Assembly: GCA_028688235.1 (NCBI GenBank)
Contig: JAQTYP010000148.1
Span: 1-7,754 of the forward strand
Reading direction: 5' to 3'
From: Methylomonas sp.
GTDB lineage: Bacteria; Pseudomonadota; Gammaproteobacteria; Methylococcales; Methylomonadaceae
DNA: 7,754 nt
In this document: one piece after another, positions 1 to 6,252 of the stretch
How positions within the stretch are numbered: the first letter of the stretch is position 1
Layout of the letters: each line of letters begins with the position of its first letter
The notes under the pieces: generated by a model
Told to the model about the DNA's origin: nothing
What the model saw: the letters and a program-made list of their open reading frames with translations, nothing else
Database searches by the model: none
Position numbers and translations under genes: made by a program

Positions 1-32
1 CTCAAGCTGTTTGATAACGTATTCATTGCTCG

Positions 33-61
33 TTGCGGATTTGTAAGCCATTGATTATAAA
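33..61 (+). promoter_or_regulatory. Possible sigma-70 promoter for the Uma2 gene
   Basis: A TTGCGG box (33-38) is followed after exactly 17 bases by TATAAA (56-61). The -10 box matches the consensus at 5 of 6 positions, the -35 box at only 3 of 6. Transcription would start near 68 and would put the palindrome at 91-152 in a long 5' leader of the Uma2 gene. A match of this quality can arise by chance in an AT-rich stretch, so it is only a candidate. Confidence 0.3.
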
Positions 62-90
62 TACTTAACTAAGCTGTTTCTTGAGAGCTT

Positions 91-152
91 GTCGAAGGGT
101 GAGCGGTTAAGCCATTCATGGTTCGACTTTTCTCACCACGAACGGCTTAACC
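91..152. repeat. Dispersed palindromic repeat (REP-like hairpin)
   Basis: GGTTAAGCC (105-113) and GGCTTAACC (144-152) are perfect 9-bp inverted arms. Partial pairing continues inward, with ATTC/GAAC-like and TGGT/ACCA segments. GTCGAA (91-96) is mirrored by TTCGAC (122-127), and GGTGAG (98-103) by CTCACC (132-137). The vocabulary (GTCGAAG, CTCACCACGAACGG) is that of short palindromes scattered through many proteobacterial intergenic regions, so this is probably one degenerate copy. GGCTTAA recurs at 165-171 and could compete for the left arm. Confidence 0.6.
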
Positions 153-195
153 TCTGACTGTCCCGGCTTAAGTTGGTAGCCGTAAAATATACAGC

Positions 196-205
196 GAGGA
201 GGAGG
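196..205 (+). promoter_or_regulatory. Strong ribosome-binding site of the Uma2 gene
   Basis: GAGGAGGAGG holds two overlapping AGGAGG cores (197-202 and 200-205). The first lies 5 bases before the ATG at 208, which fixes the start and predicts efficient translation. Confidence 0.8.
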
Positions 206-207
206 CG

Positions 208-795
208 ATGGCTTTACATCAGTTCAAGCAAAATTGGATCAGCCCGGAAGAGTATCTGGCCGGCGAGCTGGTCAGCGACATCAAGCACGAGTATATAGAC
301 GGCGAAGTCTATGCGATGACGGGAACCAGTCTTAATCACGGCCGGATAGTGAGCAATGTACTGGCAGGCTTGCATGCGCATCTGGCCGATACGCCTTGCG
401 AAGTGTTTTCGGCCGACATCAAGGTCAAGGCCCAAAACAACTTCTTCTATCCCGATTTGATCGTCGATTGCCAGAATAACGATGGCGGCGCTTACGTCAC
501 CGAATCGCCGCTGATCATCGTCGAGGTTTTGTCCAAATCGACTCGTAAACGCGATCAAACCCTTAAGCGCTTGTCATATCAAACCCTTCCGAGTTTGCAG
601 GAATATGTGCTGATAGAGCAGGATTTCGTCGATATCGAGGTCAGTCGGCGCGGTAACCACTGGCAGCCCGAGCATTATTATCTGGGCGACAGTCTATATC
701 TGGCTGCGCTGGATTTGCATATCCCGGTCGAAGCGGTTTACGCCCGCGTGCAGAACGAAGACATGCTGGCGTTTTCGCAGGCCGTACCGGAATAA
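208..795 (+). CDS. Uma2 family (DUF820) PD-(D/E)XK nuclease-like protein
   Basis: The 195-residue product has the usual length and layout of the Uma2 family, widespread putative restriction-endonuclease-fold proteins with poorly known biology. Visible landmarks are an N-terminal segment with EEYL (14-17) and DGEVYAMTG (31-39), the family's region around H44 before a helix, an acidic strand SADIKVK (68-74), then YPD (81-83), IIVEVLSKST (103-112) and EYVLIEQD (132-139) followed by VEVSRR-like residues. D83 and E106 are the expected metal-binding acidic residues of the PD-(D/E)XK core; K108 of the canonical motif is replaced by L/S, as is common in this family. The ATG at 208 has a textbook ribosome-binding site. 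The MinD-like gene follows 36 bp downstream on the same strand, so co-transcription is possible. No methyltransferase or transposase lies beside it, so neither restriction-modification nor mobile-element function is supported by context. Nuclease activity is inferred from fold only. Confidence 0.88.
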   Translation: MALHQFKQNWISPEEYLAGELVSDIKHEYIDGEVYAMTGTSLNHGRIVSNVLAGLHAHLADTPCEVFSADIKVKAQNNFFYPDLIVDCQNNDGGAYVTESPLIIVEVLSKSTRKRDQTLKRLSYQTLPSLQEYVLIEQDFVDIEVSRRGNHWQPEHYYLGDSLYLAALDLHIPVEAVYARVQNEDMLAFSQAVPE

Positions 796-831
796 TGCCA
801 AATTAATGTTGTAGCCAACACTATCGTTCAC

Positions 832-2475
832 ATGACTTCGTCTATGGAAAATTTGAATTTTGCCGGTCTGCCCGCGACATCCAACAAAAATCGCTCGCAT
901 GTCATGGTGTTTACCAGCGGCAAGGGTGGAGTGGGCAAGACCTGCGTGACGACCAACGTCGCCATCGCGATGGCGCATCGGGGCGCCAAAGTGTGTGTTT
1001 TCGATGCCGATACCGGCCTGGCCAACATCAACATTCTGCTGGGTTTGCGTCCGGAATTTACCTTAGAACACGTGTTGAGCGGCGAAAAAACCATACACGA
1101 TATCGTCATTAAAACCGGGCAAGACGTAGCCGTCGTGCCCGGAGCGTCGGGGGTTGCCGAGCTGGCCAACATGGGAGCCGGTAGCGTAAAGCGCTTATTC
1201 GAGGCTTTGGCGGAACTCGAAGCGGAATACGATTATTTTTTGATAGACACCGCAGCCGGCGTGGCCGAAAGCGTGTTGCAATTCGTCGAGTCTGCACCTT
1301 TTACCTTTTTATTGATCACGCCGGAGCCGACGTCTCTGACCGACGCTTTTTCCTTGTTAAAGCTGCTGAACGGCCGCGGATACCAAGGCCGTTTGCGGGT
1401 CATCGTCAATATGGCGGCGGATTATCCGCAGGCCACCGAAACTTATCGGCGTTTTGCCGCAGCCGTCGACAAGTATTTGGAATTAAAAGTCGAGTACGGC
1501 GGATTTGTCGCCCGCGACGAACTGTTTCCGAAATCCGTTGTGAAACAAAATCCTATCGTCGAATTTTCGGGCGATGCGCCGGCCAGCCGTTGTTTATATG
1601 CCTTGGCGGATAATGTATTGAAACATATCGGCTCGGAAGACGCAGAATCAGGCCTAGCCGATTATTGGAAAAATTTGCTGCCGGATGAACCGGAATTCGA
1701 AACGTTCGGACCGGACGGCTATCAGTTTGGAGCTTTTGCAACGGAATTGAACGACCAAAATTTCGAGTCCGGCACTTCGCAAAAACAATCCGTCGACGAG
1801 TTGGCGAAGCGTTTATTGGCGGCGATGAAAAATCAAACTTCCGATAGAGAGCCGTTGGAAAACTTTATCGGCCAATTCATCGAAAATTTTGTCGGGCAGT
1901 TCGGCGGATTCCCGCAAATTTTCAAGCAATTGATGTTTCGCTGGCTGGAGGCGGAAAATTACGAGGCCTCCAGGCTGCAAGAACTCGTAGCAACGCTCGA
2001 GGCTTTGTATATGGCTAAACATCAACAGCCCATGCATAGCCTGGAAAATAGCGTGGCGAGGATGGTGGCGCAGTGTCAGGATTCGGAAAGCCGGATGCGG
2101 GATTTGGTTTATCAATTGCGTTCGGCCTATAGTCTGTCGTTTCGAGCCGATGTTTTCGATGCCCGGCAGGAGGTGTTGGATGCCATCCGGGAAGAGGATT
2201 TCAGCGAAGAAGATTTTCAACGCTTATTGGATTCTATGGGGCAGGCCTTCGAAGACCGCTTCAAACGCCGCTATCAGGGGCAGAGCGATTTGTTGCTGGA
2301 ATCCACCGCCGAAACCCTGGCGATCATGGCGGACGACGAGAAAAAACTGCAACAGCAAATCGACAGCCTCACCGGCGATTTTCAGCAATTGCACGCGCGG
2401 CGCGAGGCCTTGCTGTCGGCGATTTCCCAAGGGCAGCATAACAATCTGTCGTTCCAGTCAAAGACATTCGTTTAG
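832..2475 (+). CDS. MinD/FlhG-type ParA-superfamily ATPase with long C-terminal extension
   Basis: The product has 547 residues. Residues 22-265 form a MinD/FlhG-like P-loop ATPase: deviant Walker A SGKGGVGKT (29-37, signature K31 and K36), FDADTGLANINILLG (57-71), the VVPGASGVAELA segment (101-112) typical of FlhG-type proteins, and Walker B FLIDTAAG (136-143, D139). Such ATPases dimerise on ATP and position cellular cargo or regulate flagellar number. The family is usually 250-300 residues long. Here residues 270-547 add an acidic linker, then a mostly helical region with heptad-like stretches (about 320-450 and 470-535) that I cannot assign. No C-terminal MinD-type amphipathic membrane helix is evident. 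No flagellar, min, chemotaxis or carboxysome genes lie nearby, so the cargo is unknown. The start is uncertain: ATG at 832 is the longest choice, ATG at 844 would trim four residues, and neither has a good Shine-Dalgarno sequence. A small TGTTG/CAACA hairpin (807-820) precedes it. Confidence 0.88.
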   Translation: MTSSMENLNFAGLPATSNKNRSHVMVFTSGKGGVGKTCVTTNVAIAMAHRGAKVCVFDADTGLANINILLGLRPEFTLEHVLSGEKTIHDIVIKTGQDVAVVPGASGVAELANMGAGSVKRLFEALAELEAEYDYFLIDTAAGVAESVLQFVESAPFTFLLITPEPTSLTDAFSLLKLLNGRGYQGRLRVIVNMAADYPQATETYRRFAAAVDKYLELKVEYGGFVARDELFPKSVVKQNPIVEFSGDAPASRCLYALADNVLKHIGSEDAESGLADYWKNLLPDEPEFETFGPDGYQFGAFATELNDQNFESGTSQKQSVDELAKRLLAAMKNQTSDREPLENFIGQFIENFVGQFGGFPQIFKQLMFRWLEAENYEASRLQELVATLEALYMAKHQQPMHSLENSVARMVAQCQDSESRMRDLVYQLRSAYSLSFRADVFDARQEVLDAIREEDFSEEDFQRLLDSMGQAFEDRFKRRYQGQSDLLLESTAETLAIMADDEKKLQQQIDSLTGDFQQLHARREALLSAISQGQHNNLSFQSKTFV

Positions 2476-2533
2476 CGCTCTCCTTCATGAGGTTGGAGCG
2501 GCTGGCCCCCAAGCCGAGACAAGTTAGGCTACC

Positions 2534-2631
2534 ACCTACCTTTTACGGCTGTGCGTTTTTTATACCTTTCGCACTTCAAAATTCGGCACATCCACTCCCT
2601 CGCCCTCCGGAGGTTGTCGTAAAAGGTAGGT
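2534..2631. repeat. Inverted copy of the palindrome junction (14 bp)
   Basis: ACCTACCTTTTACG (2534-2547) is the exact reverse complement of 2618-2631, which is the junction between the outer and inner arms of the nested palindrome. The first copy lies outside the 200-bp palindrome. GTGCG (2551-2555) and CGCAC (2570-2574) form a small hairpin in between. This suggests an older, related repeat next to the present one, or an alternative fold. Confidence 0.6.
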
Positions 2632-2770
2632 TGGGCTGAATGCAATGAAGCCCAACATTTTGATTTTGTTGGGCTTCGTTCTGCTCTGCCCAACCTACAT
2701 TTGACTTTTACGACATCCTCCTCCGGGAGAGGGCGGGGTGAGGGAATCAAAAAACCGAAATTTGAAGTGC
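2571..2770. repeat. 200-bp nested palindrome (MITE-like or composite REP element)
   Basis: The two ends match at 15 of 16 positions as inverted repeats: 2571-2586 (GCACTTCAAA then ATTCGG) against 2755-2770 (CCGAAATTTG then AAGTGC). Further in, a purine/pyrimidine-rich arm (2596-2613, CCCTCGCCCTCCGGAGG-like) faces its imperfect complement (2717-2745). Then TGTCGTAAAA (2615-2624) faces TTTTACGACA (2706-2715) exactly. The centre is occupied by a separate palindrome (2626-2698). Nothing in it encodes a convincing protein. No target-site duplication is visible, so classification as a non-autonomous transposable element is inference. The structure fills most of the 327-bp gap between the MinD-like gene and cobD. 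Confidence 0.75.
2626..2698. repeat. Inner palindromic unit of the nested element
   Basis: GTAGGTTGGGC (2626-2636) is the exact reverse complement of GCCCAACCTAC (2688-2698). Inside it, GAAGCCCAACA (2647-2657) pairs exactly with TGTTGGGCTTC (2667-2677) around a 9-base AT-rich loop. The GTAGGTTGGGCTGA...GAAGCCCAACA vocabulary is typical of a dispersed REP-like family seen in many proteobacteria. Its placement at the exact centre of the outer palindrome suggests insertion of one repeat into another, or a composite mobile unit. Confidence 0.75.
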
Positions 2771-2791
2771 GATGACTATAGTATCAATTCC

Positions 2792-2796
2792 AGGAG
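2792..2796 (+). promoter_or_regulatory. Ribosome-binding site that fixes the TTG start of cobD
   Basis: AGGAG lies 6 bases before the TTG at 2803. Translation from that codon gives the expected CobD N-terminus (M-L-E-H-G-G). No in-frame ATG fits both the spacing and the conserved N-terminus. Confidence 0.8.
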
Positions 2797-2802
2797 AATA
2801 CA

Positions 2803-3786
2803 TTGCTCGAACATGGCGGCCGCTTGCAGCGTGCGGCAATCAAATATCGCATTCCGCTCGAAGATTGGCTGGATTTATCCACCGGCATCAACCCCAACGG
2901 CTGGCCCGTTCCCGATTTGCCGGCCACCGTCTGGCAGCGGCTACCGGAAGATGACGACGAATTGCTGGATGCCGCGTGCCGGTATTATCGTAATTCTTCG
3001 TTGTTGCCGGTAGCCGGCTCGCAAGCGGCGATACAAACCTTGCCTGCATTACGGCCGTTTTCACGTGTCGGCGTGTTGCATCCGGCTTATGCCGAGCACG
3101 CATGGGGTTGGCAGCGGGCAGGGCATGAACTGGCCGTCGTGGATGAATGCAGCATAGATGAACAACTCGATAGTCTCGACGTGCTGATCGTCGTCAATCC
3201 CAACAATCCTACCGGTAAGCTATGGCCGCGCGAACAGTTGCTTGACTGGCACGAAAGACTGAGTATCCGCGGTGGCTGGCTGATCGTCGACGAGGCCTTT
3301 ATCGACGTCATCGCAGGCGAAACCAGTTTGTCGCCGTTGCCGGTGCGCGAAGGCTTGATCGTGCTGCGTTCCATAGGCAAGTTTTTCGGTTTGGCCGGCA
3401 TACGCTGCGGCTTCGTAATCGCCGAGATGGCCATACTGAAGGCCTTGCAGGAACGACTGGGGCCATGGGCTATCAGCCATCCGGGCAGAATTGTGGCGGC
3501 GATGGCTTTGAGCGATAAATCCTGGCAGATGGCTGCCGCCGAATCGCTGAAACAACAAGGCCAACGCTTGCGGCAAGTGCTTGCCGAAAGCGGCTGGCCG
3601 CCCAGCGGCGGATGTGAATTATTTCAGTGGCTAAGGAATGAGCACGCGCCATCTTTGCATGTTTGCTTGGCTCGGCAAGGTATTTTGACTCGGTTTTTCG
3701 CCGAACCAGCAAGTCTGCGTTTCGGTTTGCCTGCCGACGAAGCTGACTGGCGCCGACTCAAGCAAGCCCTGAATACGCTACGGTAA
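2803..3786 (+). CDS. cobD: Threonine-phosphate decarboxylase (cobalamin biosynthesis)
   Basis: This cytosolic PLP enzyme decarboxylates L-threonine O-3-phosphate to (R)-1-amino-2-propanol O-2-phosphate, the linker between the corrin ring and the nucleotide loop of vitamin B12. The 327-residue product is a normal-length class I/II aminotransferase-fold protein. It shows the CobD N-terminus MLEHGGRL (1-8), LDLSTGINPNGWP (23-35), LPVAGSQAAIQ (68-78), NPNNPTG (132-138), the DEAFID motif (163-168) whose aspartate contacts the PLP ring nitrogen, the Schiff-base lysine K193 in SIGKFFGLAG (190-199), and R306 in LRFGLP, which should bind the substrate carboxylate. The start is TTG, supported by AGGAG and by the family N-terminus. 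It is called cobC in Pseudomonas-style nomenclature. No other cobalamin gene and no cobalamin riboswitch is visible, so here it looks detached from the rest of the pathway. The upstream flank is the nested palindrome, and I see no convincing promoter. Confidence 0.93.
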   Translation: MLEHGGRLQRAAIKYRIPLEDWLDLSTGINPNGWPVPDLPATVWQRLPEDDDELLDAACRYYRNSSLLPVAGSQAAIQTLPALRPFSRVGVLHPAYAEHAWGWQRAGHELAVVDECSIDEQLDSLDVLIVVNPNNPTGKLWPREQLLDWHERLSIRGGWLIVDEAFIDVIAGETSLSPLPVREGLIVLRSIGKFFGLAGIRCGFVIAEMAILKALQERLGPWAISHPGRIVAAMALSDKSWQMAAAESLKQQGQRLRQVLAESGWPPSGGCELFQWLRNEHAPSLHVCLARQGILTRFFAEPASLRFGLPADEADWRRLKQALNTLR

Positions 3787-3842
3787 CAGAGCTGCCTAGT
3801 TTCGCGCGCGGGAGCTGCCAGGAATGTGATTTTTACCAGGCA

Positions 3843-5726
3843 TCAATGATTGCCCGACAAGTCTCGTTCCAATTCGTCCAAGCGACGAGTCCATTGCCGT
3901 CTCAAGACGGGGTTGGCCGGCATGGCTTGCTTGATATCGCCGATTTTTTCCAGCGCTTGCTCGGTTAAACCATTCATTGCCAATAGTCCTACCATCAGCA
4001 CCCCCGTATCCAGGTCTGGCAATTGGGCAAACGCTGCTTCCAGCTGATGCAGGGTTTCTTGTGGTTGGTTTGCGGTAAAATACAGGCGGGCTTTAAGGTG
4101 ATGTAGCCGGAATAGACTATTCCTTACCGTGCGCACGGCCTTGTTTTGTAACAAGGCGTCGATCAAACCATGCACGGCAGCGGCATTGAGACCCGGACAT
4201 TTTTGCTGTTCCGACAAATGCAGCAATTTTTCTATCGTAATGGCCATCGCGTGGTCCAAATCGGCGCCGGGGATCAATGGGGTGATGGCCTGTATGGAGG
4301 CTTGCACGTCTTCCTTGAGTTCGCAACGCAATTGTAGGGTTTGCAAGCCCAGGCCCAGGCGTTCGGGGTGTCGCGCATAGGTCGAGCCGATTATCTCGTA
4401 GGCGCCGCGCAGATCGCCTTGGGCCAATAAGCTATTGGCCAGAAATTGTTGGGCGCGTTCCGAGTCGGGATGCTTTGTCGCCCACAATTGGCTGGCGACC
4501 CTTGGATTTCCCCATGCCGTAGTGACCTCGTGCAATACAAAGCCCAGTAGACAGGCATAGGCCATGGCAACGCCGAGCGCCGTGCGCCGGTAAAGGTCGG
4601 GAACTTGCCACAACGTCGCGCTGATAGCCGCGATAACGCCTATGCTGCGGATGTAGTTGCGGTGTTCGAAGTACAGTTCCAGATTGATCAGCGTGGATTC
4701 CAATACATGGCCCAGTAAAAACCAGGCGACCGAAAAGCTCAGCCAGGGCCATCGCCGCCGACCGGCAATGGCAAGGCCTATTAAGACAAACCAGCCCAGC
4801 CATGCCATGCCGGCCTCCGGGGCCTGTTGCAACGATTGAACGGCTTGCCAGTCGTCGTGGAAAGGCCCAAGTTCGGATGCCCTGGGCAAAAGCAACAGAT
4901 GCAAGTACTGCCACAAAATCGGCCCTTCTGTCAGTAAGCGCTGCCAAGTGTTAAACGTCCGCCGCACGTTCTCGTCGAAAAGAGAGGGTAGTTGTAGCGC
5001 CAGATAAACGAACAATGCCAGTAGCGGAAGGTACAACAGACGGCGCCACCAGACGAATGAACGTTGTGCGGGGGCGGGTAGCAGGGTCGTTTCCAATATC
5101 CAGACATAAACGGGCAGTAGCAGGCCGGATTCCTTGGTGAATATGGCCAGCGTGCCAAACACGACCAAACTGGCCAGCAGCAATGGCCATCCCCGGTCGG
5201 ACGAATCGGCGATGCGCCTCCTGCCGAGCAAATAGCCGATTAAGCCCAACAGCACGAAGGTGGCGCACAGCGTAGCCATGCGTTGTACGACCAATAACGA
5301 GGCCGAAGCCAGCAAAGGTTGCAACAGCCATAATAAACTGAACGTAAGTGCAAAAGGCATGGCGACCCGTTGCAAGGAGGGTATGTTTTTTGCCAGGAGC
5401 CAGCCAAACCAGGCCAGCAGTGCGCCGTTGAGTAAATGGATCAGGATGTTGATCAGAAGGAATTCGTCGGCCGCCTTGGGCCAGGCCGCATATTGGGCGG
5501 CAAAGGTGGCCAGCGCCAGCGGCCGCCCGAGCGGTCCTGCTTCGCTGGTGAAAATATAGGCGAAAGCGGTGTCTAGGTTCTTAATTCCCGCCAGCGCTTC
5601 CAGATTGGCGACATCATCGAAATGAAACTGGCCGCTCATGGCCATCGAGTAAATGCCTCCCACCAGCATCAGCGAGGCGGGTAGCGTAACAAGCAATAAG
5701 GCTCTATCCGGGATTTTCATAGGCAT
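3843..5726 (-). CDS. Multi-pass GT-C-like membrane protein with C-terminal TPR-like region; candidate pilin glycosyltransferase
   Basis: The product has 627 residues. The first ~400 hold about ten to twelve hydrophobic segments (for example 9-29, 88-110, 122-142, 145-168, 182-197, 228-247, 308-322, 327-345, 361-378, 383-402). The first periplasmic loop has an acidic pair, FHFDDVANL (34-42, D37/D38), as in GT-C polyprenyl-phosphate-sugar transferases (PMT/ArnT/TMTC type), followed by GRPLA (67-71). A conserved-looking FEHRNYIRSIG (353-363) recalls the E-x-R-x-Y loop of TMTC-like bacterial proteins. Residues ~423-600 are soluble, helical and TPR-like (SERAQQFLANSLLAQGD, 422-438; about 545-595). 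The gene follows pilA on the same strand, 42 bp beyond its stop, across a terminator. Pilin-linked glycosyltransferase genes in Pseudomonas (tfpO, tfpW) sit in the same place, so transfer of a sugar to PilA is the leading hypothesis. No Wzy_C/O-ligase signature is obvious. Substrate and activity are not shown by the sequence. Confidence 0.7.
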   Translation of the reverse strand: MPMKIPDRALLLVTLPASLMLVGGIYSMAMSGQFHFDDVANLEALAGIKNLDTAFAYIFTSEAGPLGRPLALATFAAQYAAWPKAADEFLLINILIHLLNGALLAWFGWLLAKNIPSLQRVAMPFALTFSLLWLLQPLLASASLLVVQRMATLCATFVLLGLIGYLLGRRRIADSSDRGWPLLLASLVVFGTLAIFTKESGLLLPVYVWILETTLLPAPAQRSFVWWRRLLYLPLLALFVYLALQLPSLFDENVRRTFNTWQRLLTEGPILWQYLHLLLLPRASELGPFHDDWQAVQSLQQAPEAGMAWLGWFVLIGLAIAGRRRWPWLSFSVAWFLLGHVLESTLINLELYFEHRNYIRSIGVIAAISATLWQVPDLYRRTALGVAMAYACLLGFVLHEVTTAWGNPRVASQLWATKHPDSERAQQFLANSLLAQGDLRGAYEIIGSTYARHPERLGLGLQTLQLRCELKEDVQASIQAITPLIPGADLDHAMAITIEKLLHLSEQQKCPGLNAAAVHGLIDALLQNKAVRTVRNSLFRLHHLKARLYFTANQPQETLHQLEAAFAQLPDLDTGVLMVGLLAMNGLTEQALEKIGDIKQAMPANPVLRRQWTRRLDELERDLSGNH

Positions 5727-5750
5727 AAAAAACCCCTCCGGGGAGGGGTT
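5727..5750 (-). terminator. Intrinsic terminator of pilA, abutting the next start codon
   Basis: On the minus strand AACCCCTC and GAGGGGTT form an 8-bp GC-rich stem around a 4-base loop, followed immediately by six T residues. The hairpin begins 18 bases after the pilA stop and the T-run ends at the base before the ATG of the downstream membrane-protein gene. It should end most pilA transcripts and let only read-through reach the next gene. Confidence 0.88.
5735..5739 (-). promoter_or_regulatory. Shine-Dalgarno sequence buried in the terminator stem
   Basis: GGAGG on the minus strand lies 8 bases before the ATG at 5726 and is the only plausible ribosome-binding site for the membrane-protein gene. 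It spans part of the loop and the 3' arm of the terminator hairpin, so a folded hairpin would both end transcription and hide this site. Confidence 0.6.
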
Positions 5751-5768
5751 TGGTTTTAGGCGAAACGC

Positions 5769-6209
5769 TTAATCATCACGGCAGGTGGAGGGGCGATATT
5801 TCTGCGGAACGGTTCCGCCGCATCTCCAATTCACTTGGCCGGCCTCGCCTAGCGCTGGGGTCATGATGATATCTCTTGTAGTGCCTGTAGAGCCGGAAAC
5901 CGTTACGTTAATCACGCCGCTTCCCGACACAGTTAATGTAGTAACATATCGGGAAGCGTAGGATGCGTCAGTCGCCAAACCAGCCGCGGCATTGGATTCA
6001 GGAAAAGCGGCCATTGATTGCTTATATTCGGACACGGCGGCCTTGGCCATGTCGGCCTGGCCCAAAGCCTCGGTAATTTTCGCTCTGATGATGTAGTCTT
6101 GATAAGCCGGGATTGCGATCGCGGCCAAGATGCCGACGATGGCGACGACGATCATTAATTCGATCAAGGTAAAACCTTGTTGTACTTTTTTCATGGGTAG
6201 GGTGTTCAT
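5769..6209 (-). CDS. pilA: Type IV major pilin precursor (PilA)
   Basis: This is the subunit of a type IVa pilus, exported as a prepilin, cleaved and N-methylated by PilD and assembled from the inner membrane. The 146-residue precursor has a 12-residue leader ending in KKVQQG, then FTLIELMIVVAIVGILAAIAIPAYQDY (13-39). Cleavage after G12 leaves F13 as mature residue 1 and E17 as the conserved Glu5. Mature length is 134, slightly short for a Pseudomonas-like pilin. C130 and C143 bound a C-terminal disulfide (D-) loop. A Ser/Thr-rich stretch (90-111) and S141/T142 near the C-terminus are possible O-glycosylation sites. The ATG at 6209 has AGGA 7 bases upstream; the alternative Met6 lacks a Shine-Dalgarno sequence. 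A -24/-12 promoter lies upstream, a strong terminator follows, and a GT-C-like gene comes next. No pilB/C/D are in the window, and a minor pilin cannot be wholly excluded. Confidence 0.95.
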   Translation of the reverse strand: MNTLPMKKVQQGFTLIELMIVVAIVGILAAIAIPAYQDYIIRAKITEALGQADMAKAAVSEYKQSMAAFPESNAAAGLATDASYASRYVTTLTVSGSGVINVTVSGSTGTTRDIIMTPALGEAGQVNWRCGGTVPQKYRPSTCRDD

Positions 6210-6252
6210 GCTTGCTTCCTCATGGGTGGGTAATGGGATCGCCTGATATAAA

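Noticed and set aside
4..79. Direct repeat AAGCTGTTT (4-12 and 71-79)
   Set aside because: Nine bases with nothing recognisable as a mobile element in between; it could be chance.
214..558. Minus-strand ORF opposite the Uma2 gene
   Set aside because: It is a shadow of a strongly recognisable family gene and has no recognisable motif or ribosome-binding site.
828..1172. Minus-strand ORF opposite the MinD-like gene start
   Set aside because: It lies antisense to the Walker A region, whose frame is certain.
2476..2520. Possible terminator after the MinD-like gene
   Set aside because: CGCTC/GAGCG and CGGCT/AGCCG small stems are present but no T-tract follows, so an intrinsic terminator is not supported.
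2150..2527. Plus-strand ORF overlapping the MinD-like gene's end
   Set aside because: Its composition (Trp/Cys/Arg-rich) is that of a frameshifted reading of the real gene, and no family is visible.
2529..2750. Minus-strand ORF across the nested palindrome
   Set aside because: It is made almost entirely of the repeat arms. It encodes nothing recognisable and would be a chance frame through a palindrome.
2738..3013. Plus-strand ORF upstream of and overlapping cobD
   Set aside because: It is out of frame with the conserved CobD sequence and starts inside the palindrome arm.
3817..3842. Possible terminator between convergent cobD and the membrane-protein gene
   Set aside because: TGCC/GGCA can pair around a T-run, but the stem is only four pairs plus an interrupted two, and the T-run lies in the loop.
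4432..4947. 171-residue minus-strand ORF inside the membrane-protein gene
   Set aside because: It is an alternative frame of a longer gene with clear membrane topology, with Arg/His-rich non-biological composition.
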